Assembly: GCA_902797565.1 (NCBI GenBank)
Contig: CADBTO010000247.1
Location: 1-8,684, forward strand
Direction of reading: 5' to 3'
From: an uncultured Lachnospiraceae bacterium
GTDB taxonomy: Bacteria > Bacillota > Clostridia > Lachnospirales > Lachnospiraceae
DNA length: 8,684 bases
The translations under genes and the position numbers were made by a program. Each line of letters starts with the position of its first letter. Position 1 is the stretch's first letter. The notes under the pieces were generated by a model that was given only the letters and a program-made list of their open reading frames with translations, had not been told where the DNA came from and did no database searches. This document shows positions 1-5,718 of the stretch, piece by piece.

Positions 1-2
1 AG

Positions 3-89
3 GCAACGACATTGTTCGTGAGTGTGGCGACGGTTGTGTTCGTGCTGCTTCGAATCATTGTGATTCTGCTGGGAGGGACATTTATATGA
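3..89 (+). CDS. C-terminal end of an unidentified membrane protein (partial)
   Basis: This frame is open from the left edge of the window and ends at TGA 87-89. The 28 visible residues are almost entirely hydrophobic (Val, Leu, Ile, Phe, with one Arg) and look like a C-terminal transmembrane helix with only a few residues after it. The stop overlaps the ATG of the next gene in an ATGA arrangement, which suggests translational coupling with the TPM-domain gene. The rest of the protein lies outside the window, so no family can be assigned. That it is a real gene is inferred from the coupling and from the membrane-like composition; the alternative frames here are either stopped or give an unremarkable extension of the next gene. 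Confidence 0.6.
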   Translation, partial: ATTLFVSVATVVFVLLRIIVILLGGTFI

Positions 90-1027
90 GAAACATTTCT
101 ATTGGAGATATTTCTATGAGGAAAACAGGCAAACAGACCAGGGGACGACGTACAGGAGGCGCTGGTTTGCTGCTTCTGGCCCTCCTTCTGGTATTCCAGA
201 TGTTTTTGTATACGCCAGGCGGCGTAAATGGGACAGAAGCAGGGCAAAACATAGATGTACCTGCCTGGGCGGCGAAAGTTGTTACAGTGGAAGCCGCGAA
301 AAAAAGCAAGAAGGCATCAGGAGATATTGAAACGGATCCGTTTTACAAGGTGCCGGATACAATTACGGATCATTGCGGTATCTACGATAATGCGGAATTT
401 TTTAATAAATCGGAAAAACAGGCAATCAAAAAGCAGTTTGAAGAGATTTATGAACAAAAAGGACTTTCGTTATTTATGATGTCCACACGGGCACTGGGGA
501 AAAGCGATCCATATGGAAAGGCGGTTGCCGAGCTGCGTTCCCGAATCCAGGCCAAAGAGGTGGTCATTCTGTTTTTTGCCCACAAGGAAGCGGGAAACCG
601 CCGCACGCAGATTTATGCTTATGGGGATTGCGAGGATCGGCTGAATTCGGACCGGCTGCACGAGACAGAAGAAGGGATTGCCGAATACGCGAAGGGTGGG
701 GACATGGTTCGCGCATTGGGTGTGTTTATCAGCGATATTCCCAGGTATATGGATCGTGCGCCGATTCTGGATTCGCTTTTTATGCAGTGGTATGTCCATT
801 TGGGTGTGGCAGCTGTGCTGGCTGCGCTTGCCTTGATGATTGCATGGCCAAGCGGCGGAAAAGAGAACGTGCAATTTCTTGCGAAAAACTATCTGGACCA
901 GAAAAACTCCAAGCTGATTGGCCGGATTGACCGCTATACGCATACGGAAACGCAGGTGATCCACCATGAGCACGACAGCGGCGGCGGCGGCGGCGGCGGA
1001 ACGACTGGAGGCGGTGCGGATTACTAA
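86..1027 (+). CDS. TPM-domain protein, membrane-anchored, glycine-rich C-terminus
   Basis: The 313-residue product starts with a basic stretch and a leucine-rich hydrophobic segment (residues 27-43) that looks like a signal peptide or anchor. Residues about 97-224 match the TPM domain as I know it: a 'GIYDNAEFF' opening, a 'QKGLSLFMMST' strand, and a 'VVILFF' strand followed by a 'RRTQIYAYG' strand. A second membrane helix lies at about 236-253, and the chain ends in a linker and a Gly-rich tail ending DY, as in many TPM proteins. The domain would therefore face outside the cell. TPM proteins are envelope proteins; some family members were described as phosphatases, but the activity of this one cannot be read from sequence. 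Two in-frame starts each have a ribosome site: ATG 86 (GGGAGG 71-76, overlapping the upstream stop) and ATG 116 (GGAG 104-107). I keep 86 because of the ATGA overlap, but 116 would give a more usual signal peptide. Confidence 0.82.
   Translation: MRNISIGDISMRKTGKQTRGRRTGGAGLLLLALLLVFQMFLYTPGGVNGTEAGQNIDVPAWAAKVVTVEAAKKSKKASGDIETDPFYKVPDTITDHCGIYDNAEFFNKSEKQAIKKQFEEIYEQKGLSLFMMSTRALGKSDPYGKAVAELRSRIQAKEVVILFFAHKEAGNRRTQIYAYGDCEDRLNSDRLHETEEGIAEYAKGGDMVRALGVFISDIPRYMDRAPILDSLFMQWYVHLGVAAVLAALALMIAWPSGGKENVQFLAKNYLDQKNSKLIGRIDRYTHTETQVIHHEHDSGGGGGGGTTGGGADY
980..997 (+). repeat. (GGC)6 trinucleotide run coding for poly-Gly
   Basis: Six perfect GGC codons are followed by GGA, giving seven glycines (residues 299-305) in the tail of the TPM protein. 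Glycine tracts at this place are common in the family, but the use of one identical codon makes it a slippage-prone microsatellite. Gain or loss of units keeps the frame, so it would change only the tail length. Confidence 0.85.
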
Positions 1028-1069
1028 AATGGCTCGCATAAATGAACGGACCGGTGGAATGGATCAAAA

Positions 1070-1942
1070 ATGGGGTTGATGAATGTGTCAAATATGTTGG
1101 TTGAATGTAACGTATGTTTTCATAAGTGTAAGATTCCGAAAAATGGTGTTGGTTTCTGCCGATCCAGAACGTCTGATGGAATAAAAATTGTTCCAAGGAA
1201 TTATGGGAAAATTACAGGGTTGGCACTTGATCCAATCGAGAAAAAGCCGCTCGCCCGATTTATGCCGGGAAGCTGGATCCTGTCTGTGGGGAGTTTTGGC
1301 TGCAATTTGTCCTGTCCATTCTGCCAGAACCATGAAATTTCCCAGAGTGAGGTGGATTTCCGGGACCAACGGTGCCGCGAGGTTTCACCGGAGGCGCTCG
1401 CGGAGATTGCAGCGCAGGAGCGGGACACCCATGGGAATGTGGGGCTTGCGTATACCTATAATGAAGCGATGGTGGGCTATGAGTTTGTCCGGGATACGTC
1501 CCGGCTGATCCACGCACGGGGGATGGTGAATGTCCTGGTGACGAATGGGACGGCGGGCCAGGAGGCGCTTTCAGAAGTGCTGCCGTATATGGATGCTATG
1601 AACATAGATCTGAAGGTGTTTTCTGAAGAAGGCTATCGGCGGCTGGGCGGAGACTTTACGCAGGTGCAGGAATTTATCTGGACGGCGGCGCGAAGCTGCC
1701 ATGTGGAGATTACAACGCTCATCGTACCAGGGTTGAATGATGATGCAGCGATGATGCGGGCGGAAGCGCAGTGGCTTGCTGAGGTGGAACAAGAGGCAGG
1801 AAAACGGATTCCGCTGCATCTGACCCGGTATTTCCCAAGATATAAAATGACCGATGGACGGCCGACAGAGGTGCAGGTTTTATATGAATTGGCAGATGCT
1901 GCAAGAGAAAGCCTGGAAGATGTGCTTCTGGGCAATATATGA
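1070..1942 (+). CDS. amrS: AmmeMemoRadiSam-type radical SAM enzyme (AmrS-like)
   Basis: This is a 290-residue radical SAM protein. The [4Fe-4S]-binding CxxxCxxC lies at Cys78, Cys82 and Cys85 in 'GCNLSCPFCQNHEIS'. The N-terminus carries the family's extra cysteines (Cys13, Cys16, Cys20, Cys30) and the hallmark 'LDPIEKKPL' at 53-61. Later motifs include 'VNVLVTNG' (153-160), 'MNIDLKVF' (177-184) and 'IVPGLND' (218-224), all typical of this family in the activating-enzyme-like radical SAM group. Two things are unusual: the usual 'YNEP' reads YNEA (130-133), and the protein stops right after 'LLGNI', where longer members continue into a Cys-containing tail. No AMMECR1 or Memo partner gene is visible here. 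Its substrate is not known to me. Start ATG 1070 has GGTGG 1053-1057 and GGA 1061-1063 upstream; ATG 1079 is a possible alternative. It sits 42 bp after the TPM gene, in the same operon. Confidence 0.9.
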   Translation: MGLMNVSNMLVECNVCFHKCKIPKNGVGFCRSRTSDGIKIVPRNYGKITGLALDPIEKKPLARFMPGSWILSVGSFGCNLSCPFCQNHEISQSEVDFRDQRCREVSPEALAEIAAQERDTHGNVGLAYTYNEAMVGYEFVRDTSRLIHARGMVNVLVTNGTAGQEALSEVLPYMDAMNIDLKVFSEEGYRRLGGDFTQVQEFIWTAARSCHVEITTLIVPGLNDDAAMMRAEAQWLAEVEQEAGKRIPLHLTRYFPRYKMTDGRPTEVQVLYELADAARESLEDVLLGNI

Positions 1943-1979
1943 AAAGATATGAAACCAAGGGTTTCGTGGGGGAAAACGA

Positions 1980-2360
1980 ATGGAGTACGGTTATGCTTTT
2001 TTGATGCTTGCGTTTGCGGCGGGCATCCTTCTGTATGCAGCGATGATCGCGCCAGGGAACTGGCAGCTGATTGCACGGAATTATGCGGCAGACATGCGTG
2101 ATCCTGAAGCATATGCAAAACAGTTTGCAAAAGTGCTTGCTTTGGTTGCACTTGCACCGGCGGCCAGCGCTGTGTTTGCGATCGTAGGCGTCCAGCTGGT
2201 AGAGGAACCGGATGACGCAATTGGTCCGGCGTTTCTTGTTTTGATCGTGGTGTTTGTCTTGTGCATCCGGAGGGGTATCAAAATGATGGGGGAACTGGAA
2301 GAAGAGCTGGATCTGAAGTATGGGAAACGTCCGGAATCGGATGAGGAGTGGGACGAGTGA
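1980..2360 (+). CDS. small three-helix membrane protein, DUF3784-like
   Basis: The 126-residue product has hydrophobic helices at about 4-22, 51-71 and 80-97, then a charged cytoplasmic-looking tail very rich in Glu and Asp (104-126). The loop after helix 1, 'GNWQLIARNYAADMRDPE', loosely resembles the 'LIAGYNTMS' loop of DUF3784 proteins, which are small membrane proteins of unknown function common in Clostridia. I infer that relation from the general pattern only and it may be wrong. A clear purine-rich ribosome site (GGGGG 1968-1972) lies 7 bases before ATG 1980. It starts 37 bp after the radical SAM gene and its stop overlaps the start of the LRR gene by 4 bases (GTGA), so it is probably cotranslated with it. 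Function unknown. Confidence 0.8.
   Translation: MEYGYAFLMLAFAAGILLYAAMIAPGNWQLIARNYAADMRDPEAYAKQFAKVLALVALAPAASAVFAIVGVQLVEEPDDAIGPAFLVLIVVFVLCIRRGIKMMGELEEELDLKYGKRPESDEEWDE
2344..2348 (+). promoter_or_regulatory. Ribosome binding site fixing the GTG start of the LRR gene
   Basis: AGGAG lies 8 bases before GTG 2357. A longer reading from GTG 2348 would start inside this site and has no comparable site of its own. GTG 2357 also gives the 4-base GTGA overlap with the upstream stop. Confidence 0.75.
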
Positions 2361-3247
2361 ATACACGTTATCATTTCAAAGAAACCGAAGATTCGATCTG
2401 TATTACAGGATATGAGGGAATGGCGCGGATTCTGGATCTTCCGGAAGAACTGAACGGGAAACCGGTCCGGGCGGTTGGAAGTCGTGCGTTTGCCGGAATG
2501 GATTCTTTACAAGCGTTGTATCTGGGAAAAACAATCCGGGAAATCGGTTCTTTCGCATTTTATAATTGCAGGAATCTTCGGTATCTTTCTTTATGGAACG
2601 GGATCCAGGCGTTCGGGCATGGGGCGCTGCGGCAATGCAGCGCGCTGCAGGAGATGGAACTGCATCTGCTTTCAGAGGATTATTCGTTGCTCCGTATGGT
2701 TCTGGACTGTGTGGAATCATCACTTTCCGTATTATTGCATGATTCGAAGGGAGAAACATCCAGACTGGTATTTCCCTGGTATCTTTTGGAAAGCAAAGAA
2801 GATTTTGAGGCACGGGCAATTCATGTTTCGATCGAAGGCGCGGGTTATACCTATCGGGAGGCAGTGCGGAAAAACGGTGTGGATTTTGCGGCATATGACA
2901 ATGCCTTTGGACGGCTGTGTTCCGCAGACCCGATGCTGGCAGTGGAAGCGGCACTCGCGCGGCTTGCGTATCCGTACTGCCTTTCGCCCGGCCATCAGAA
3001 ACGATACCAGGCGTTTCTGCAGGAACATCGCGTATCCGCATTGGATCGGTGTCTGGGAGATGGAGAAAACAAAGAAAGGAAAACGAAAATACAAATTCTT
3101 CTGAAAAACGTATCATACCAGCCGGTTGAAATCCAAACTGCAGCAAATCTTGCGTCCCGGAATGGGGAAGCAGAATTGTGTGCGCTGTTGATGGCAGAAC
3201 TGGGTGGATCAGGAAGCAAAAAACAGGCGGCAGCATTTTCACTTTAG
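2357..3247 (+). CDS. BspA-like leucine-rich repeat protein, cytoplasmic
   Basis: From GTG 2357 the product has 296 residues and no signal peptide or membrane helix. After a short N-terminal strand region come three BspA/LRR_5-type repeats of about 23 residues (roughly 36-58, 59-81, 82-103). Their pattern is 'V..VGS.AF.G..SL..L.L', then 'IREIGSFAF..C.NL..LSL', then a decayed third copy. Residues 104-296 are a second domain I cannot assign: a mixed region, then helices around 190-235. A terminal helix pair at about 260-283 ('TAANLASRNGEAELCALL') looks like a single ankyrin-like unit. LRR repeats usually bind proteins, so this is plausibly an adaptor or recognition subunit. It is the last gene of the + operon; its final codons are inside the terminator hairpin. 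I infer a possible partnership with the MoxR/VWA genes further downstream. Confidence 0.85.
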   Translation: MNTRYHFKETEDSICITGYEGMARILDLPEELNGKPVRAVGSRAFAGMDSLQALYLGKTIREIGSFAFYNCRNLRYLSLWNGIQAFGHGALRQCSALQEMELHLLSEDYSLLRMVLDCVESSLSVLLHDSKGETSRLVFPWYLLESKEDFEARAIHVSIEGAGYTYREAVRKNGVDFAAYDNAFGRLCSADPMLAVEAALARLAYPYCLSPGHQKRYQAFLQEHRVSALDRCLGDGENKERKTKIQILLKNVSYQPVEIQTAANLASRNGEAELCALLMAELGGSGSKKQAAAFSL

Positions 3248-3266
3248 AAGTGAAGGTGCTGCCGCC
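3226..3266. terminator. Shared convergent terminator with LRR stop codon as its loop
   Basis: A 19-base arm (3226-3244) pairs with 3248-3266 around a 3-base loop, TAG 3245-3247, which is the LRR stop codon. Read as + strand RNA the stem is unbroken, with two G-U pairs (3236/3256, 3237/3255); its outer half is very GC-rich (GGCGGCAGC). Read as - strand RNA those two become A-C mismatches, but the stem is followed, two bases on, by six U (complement of A 3218-3223). This gives a good intrinsic terminator for the DUF4097 gene, whose stop is 6 bases before the stem. In the + direction the following bases are only moderately T-rich, so termination there may be weaker. Confidence 0.85.
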
Positions 3267-3272
3267 AGGTGC

Positions 3273-4028
3273 TTATTCTTTAATGTTAATATCTCCTGTT
3301 CCGATTTCTACTTCGATTCTGCCAATCTGGCTGTCTTTGTCTGCTTTGTGCTCGTATTCCCTGCCATAGGTTTCTCCATCAAGCTGGATGTCTCCAATGC
3401 CGCATTCCAGATCGTAATCAAAATCATGCAGGTGCTCCAGGCCGGAAACGGCCACATTGCCGATTCCGTTTTCAATATCCAGTTTGTGGAAGGAGCAGCT
3501 GTCGATGGTCGTGTCTCCTGTGCCTGTTTCTATAGAAACATTGTTGAAAGAAAGATCCTCTATCACAACATTGCCAACACCAATGCTAATATCGAGTGTT
3601 TTAACCACTTCGAAAGGCACTGTAATGGAAATATTTACGGTTGCGTCACTAAATAGCGATGATGCGTTCGAAATCCCGCGCTGTTTCAGACGGAGCGTGC
3701 CGTTTTTCTGTGTGATTTCCGGGACTAAGGATTCTTTGCTCATGTTGTAGGAAATGCTTGCCTCGTCACCGTGGGAAATCCGAAGGGATGCGACACCCAG
3801 GTCTACTTTGATTTTCTGGATGTTTGCGTCCAGTTTGACCGTATCTTCCTTCTTTGTTTGATCGGAAAGTGACGATTTTTCGTCGGATTCTGTGCGGATC
3901 TCGTCATTGCCTGGGAGGAAATGCGCCACAAAACGGTCTGCAAAGCCAAAGATATGGATTGCGGAGCCAATCAGGACGCAGATAATGGTGATGATTGTCA
4001 GGAAAGTCAGGTATATTTTCTGGTTCAT
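3273..4028 (-). CDS. DUF4097-family beta-repeat protein with N-terminal membrane anchor
   Basis: The 251-residue product has one hydrophobic helix (residues 8-29) and then an acidic linker (40-62). The rest is a beta-rich domain in which the same turn recurs: 'IGVGNVVI' 149-156, 'TGTGDTTI' 168-175, 'NGIGNVAV' 187-194, 'CGIGDIQL' 209-216 and 'IGTGDINI' 242-249. This is the repeating G-x-G-D/N-hydrophobic ladder of DUF4097 (putative adhesin/beta-strand repeat) proteins. The domain probably lies outside the membrane. It is the last gene of the PadR cassette, starting 24 bases after the HAAS gene ends, with GGAG (complement of 4036-4039) 7 bases before the ATG. The family commonly sits next to HAAS/DUF1700 and PadR genes; the molecular role is not established. 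Confidence 0.88.
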   Translation of the reverse strand: MNQKIYLTFLTIITIICVLIGSAIHIFGFADRFVAHFLPGNDEIRTESDEKSSLSDQTKKEDTVKLDANIQKIKVDLGVASLRISHGDEASISYNMSKESLVPEITQKNGTLRLKQRGISNASSLFSDATVNISITVPFEVVKTLDISIGVGNVVIEDLSFNNVSIETGTGDTTIDSCSFHKLDIENGIGNVAVSGLEHLHDFDYDLECGIGDIQLDGETYGREYEHKADKDSQIGRIEVEIGTGDINIKE

Positions 4029-4052
4029 AAAGCGTCTCCTATATAAAATGCG

Positions 4053-5087
4053 TTAGAGATAGGGATTCTGCCTTTGGAAATCCCTGTGGTTTTGGTCGTT
4101 ATGTCCATAGAGGTTGACCAGCAGTTTGTGGATGATGCCTGCCAGCGGCCAGATGACCCAGGTCTTCCACCATTGGAAGGTCAGGAAGCTCCAGATGAAG
4201 TACAGGCAGGTGACGGTCTGCCAGTAAACGCCCATAATTGACCCAAGTGTTCCCTCAAAGTGGGGTGTCATTTTCTGGGAATCAAAGTAGTTTGCCCCAA
4301 CGGTTCCTCGCTTGTTCAGATTCAGAAGGAGCTGGTAGCTGTGCTTTGAAAAACTGGAAAAGCAAATCAGGAACACGCCGAACGCAACCATCAAAAGCAG
4401 GACGCCTGCCATCAGGCCGGATAACAGATCATTGTCCCAGATTGCACCGCAGACAGAAACAGGGATGACAGAGAAGATGCACATTGCCACGCCGCCTGCC
4501 ATCAGGAACCGGATACCGGATTCGTCCGACTCATATTTTTGGTTGATATCCGAGAGTGTCTGGTAATCAATGACGCAGGGTGTTTTTTTGAGAAAACGCC
4601 ACTTTTTCATCGCCAAAGAGGAAAAGATAATAAAAAATACGCCGCAGCCAACGCAGATGAAGAAGCTTGCAAGTCCGAGCGCAGCCAATGCCCCCCTGTC
4701 ACTTTTTCCTGCCTGAAGGCTGGATGAAATAACCGGGCAGGCGCTTGCCGCGATACAGAGGGCAATTCCCAGAGCGCGCTGCAAACCGCAGCGTGCGGCT
4801 GTGTCCAGGAAATAGAAGCATTCTTCATAGGCCAGCCGTCTTCCCTGGGGTATGTTTCCGGCATTTGCCACCACATCTCCGATCCCCAGGTCTTCTGCAA
4901 GTTCTTCCAGACTTCCGAATTCTCCGATAACCCGTTCTACGGCTTCTTCTTCCGGCAGCCCTTCTGCAAGGAGGGCCTGGTATTTGTCTTCCATCATCGC
5001 GAGCAATTCACTTTTTGCACGCTGGACCTCCAATGTATTCGGGAGGCTGAGGAACATTGTTTCAAGATAATTTCGTATTTTCTCCAT
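4053..5087 (-). CDS. HAAS/DUF1700-type membrane protein
   Basis: The 344-residue product begins with a helical soluble domain (1-70) of the HAAS type. This has the expected 'YLETMFLSLPNT' helix, a 'MMEDKYQALLAEGLPEEEAV' helix pair and the 'IGEFGSLEELAEDLG' ending. It is followed by about six hydrophobic segments (roughly 101-122, 132-157, 192-213, 221-245, 283-304, 306-326). The soluble N-domain before membrane helices is typical of DUF1700 proteins, which in Bacillota are commonly encoded directly after PadR regulators. That suggests a membrane partner or target of the PadR response. AAGGAG lies 7 bases before the ATG and abuts the padR stop codon (12-base gap between genes), indicating coupled translation. 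The C-terminal membrane half is longer than in small DUF1700 proteins and its function is unknown. Confidence 0.85.
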   Translation of the reverse strand: MEKIRNYLETMFLSLPNTLEVQRAKSELLAMMEDKYQALLAEGLPEEEAVERVIGEFGSLEELAEDLGIGDVVANAGNIPQGRRLAYEECFYFLDTAARCGLQRALGIALCIAASACPVISSSLQAGKSDRGALAALGLASFFICVGCGVFFIIFSSLAMKKWRFLKKTPCVIDYQTLSDINQKYESDESGIRFLMAGGVAMCIFSVIPVSVCGAIWDNDLLSGLMAGVLLLMVAFGVFLICFSSFSKHSYQLLLNLNKRGTVGANYFDSQKMTPHFEGTLGSIMGVYWQTVTCLYFIWSFLTFQWWKTWVIWPLAGIIHKLLVNLYGHNDQNHRDFQRQNPYL

Positions 5088-5099
5088 GTGCGAACTCCT

Positions 5100-5450
5100 T
5101 TATATGTGCTCTGTTTCGCATTCGTGCACAAACTTTTCCACCACATCCTTGGTCAGTTCCCATTCCGCGCATTTTTCACGGTAAAACGCGTGGCCGCTCT
5201 CGGTGATCCGGTAATACGTCCGGCGTTTTCCGCTTTCTGCGCCAATATCGGAATAGGATTCCACCAATCCATTCTTTTGCAGCCGGTTGAAGGCGGAATA
5301 GAGGGTGGTTTCTTTTATGATGTACTTCTCCTGGGTTCGTTGACGAATCTCTTTCGAGATTTCGTATCCATACGAAGGTCCGGAAAGAAGCAGGGAGAGG
5401 ATCATGGTGTCGTTGTAGCCGCGAATGATGTCACTGGAAATATTTGCCAT
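5100..5450 (-). CDS. PadR-family transcriptional regulator
   Basis: The 116-residue product is a winged-helix protein of the short PadR class. Visible family features are 'DTMILSLLLSGPSYGYEISKEI' in helices 1-2 (residues 14-35), the recognition-helix region 'TLYSAFNRLQKNGLVES' (49-65), the wing 'GKRRTYYRITESG' (73-85), and a C-terminal dimerisation helix (86-110). PadR proteins repress by binding palindromic operators, often next to their own gene. Here the first gene of the operon is padR itself, followed by the HAAS and DUF4097 genes, so autoregulation is likely. I start at ATG 5450 because GGAGG (complement of 5459-5463) is exactly 8 bases upstream. An upstream ATG at 5456 would be only 2 bases from that site and a TTG at 5465 lies beyond it. 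The inducing ligand is unknown. Confidence 0.92.
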   Translation of the reverse strand: MANISSDIIRGYNDTMILSLLLSGPSYGYEISKEIRQRTQEKYIIKETTLYSAFNRLQKNGLVESYSDIGAESGKRRTYYRITESGHAFYREKCAEWELTKDVVEKFVHECETEHI

Positions 5451-5458
5451 ACGCATTT

Positions 5459-5463
5459 CCTCC
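5459..5463 (-). promoter_or_regulatory. Ribosome binding site fixing the padR start
   Basis: GGAGG on the - strand with 8 bases to ATG 5450. It rules out the TTG at 5465, which would begin before the site, and makes ATG 5456 unlikely. Confidence 0.8.
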
Positions 5464-5504
5464 AATGGAATAGATTTGGGAACAGGTTCCTTTATCTGTC
5501 GTTG

Positions 5505-5545
5505 CTACGTTCGTCGTACTACGACAAACGTAGTACGATTGACGT
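5505..5545 (-). promoter_or_regulatory. Probable PadR operator: overlapping palindromes and triple motif
   Basis: The 12-base motif TACGAnnnACGT occurs three times: inverted at 5507-5518 (- strand) and direct at 5520-5531 and 5534-5545. This builds two overlapping palindromes. One is centred on 5519 with 14-base arms (5505-5518 and 5520-5533, one mismatch). The other has perfect 10-base arms (5514-5523 and 5529-5538) around a 5-base gap. The block begins just downstream of the padR -10 box and covers the expected transcription start and early leader, an ideal position for a repressor. PadR binding is inferred from position and symmetry. As RNA the two hairpins would exclude each other, so a leader-RNA role is an alternative. 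Confidence 0.65.
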
Positions 5546-5549
5546 GGTA

Positions 5550-5578
5550 AAAGTAGCATACTTTTTTTGTGCTGTCAA
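5550..5578 (-). promoter_or_regulatory. padR operon promoter, extended -10 type
   Basis: On the - strand a perfect TTGACA (-35, complement of 5573-5578) is followed by a 17-base spacer ending TGC, then TACTTT (-10, complement of 5550-5555). The TGn extended -10 makes up for the poor -10 hexamer. Transcription would start near 5543, giving a leader of about 90 bases that contains the palindromes. Confidence 0.75.
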
Positions 5579-5581
5579 GCA

Positions 5582-5612
5582 TTTTTTTGAAAAAATCTAA
5601 AAAATCGAAAAA
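5582..5612. promoter_or_regulatory. Phased A/T tracts between divergent promoters
   Basis: T7 (5582-5588) is followed by A6 (5590-5595), A6 (5599-5604) and A5 (5608-5612), the A-tracts spaced about 9 bases apart. Such phasing bends DNA, and the tracts lie immediately upstream of both the padR -35 box and the + strand promoter, where an UP-element-like effect is possible. No gene is present between 5451 and 5718. Confidence 0.5.
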
Positions 5613-5624
5613 GCTGTGTGGGAG

Positions 5625-5653
5625 TTGCGGAGATATTGTAGAATAGATATAAT
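5625..5653 (+). promoter_or_regulatory. Promoter of the VWA-MoxR operon
   Basis: TTGCGG (5625-5630) and a perfect TATAAT (5648-5653) are separated by 17 bases. The start of transcription would be near 5660, about 60 bases before the VWA start codon. The -35 box matches only at TTG, so the phased A-tracts just upstream may help. The divergent padR promoter is about 70 bases away. Confidence 0.65.
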
Positions 5654-5718
5654 AGAAAGCAGTAATTAACTGGGGTGCGGGACTGCGCGGAGTGGTGCCT
5701 GGGGAAAAGGAGCGGTGT

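Noticed and set aside
470..1039. 189-codon - strand frame opposite the TPM gene
   Set aside because: The poly-Ala it contains is simply the complement of the (GGC)n run. No recognisable protein features.
1951..1965. GAAACC/GGTTTC hairpin as an internal terminator
   Set aside because: Only six base pairs, low GC and no U-run; it sits just before the next ribosome site and at most tunes translation.
1943..1979. Frameshift explaining the short end of the radical SAM protein
   Set aside because: The alternative frame after 1942 gives no Cys-containing tail and stops soon after, so a simple frameshift is not supported.
1633..2366. Two long - strand open frames (195 and 215 codons) across the radical SAM and small membrane genes
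   Set aside because: Both cross a gene boundary with clear ribosome sites on the + strand, and their products are low-information and basic. Shadows of GC-biased coding.
2403..3242. Long open frame of 279 codons on the - strand opposite the LRR gene
   Set aside because: Composition is Pro/His/Arg/Ser-rich and unlike any protein family, and the opposite strand has a convincing coupled gene. It is an antisense shadow.
5451..5465. Longer padR reading from TTG 5465 or ATG 5456
   Set aside because: The GGAGG site at 5459-5463 lies inside the TTG version and only 2 bases from ATG 5456, but is ideally spaced for ATG 5450.
5555..5560. TATGCT as -10 box of the padR promoter
   Set aside because: It is only 12 bases from TTGACA; TACTTT with TGn at 17 bases is the better choice.
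5692..5718. Longer VWA reading from GTG 5692
   Set aside because: The strong AAGGAG 5707-5712 would lie inside the coding sequence and fits ATG 5719/5722; the extra nine residues show no family feature.
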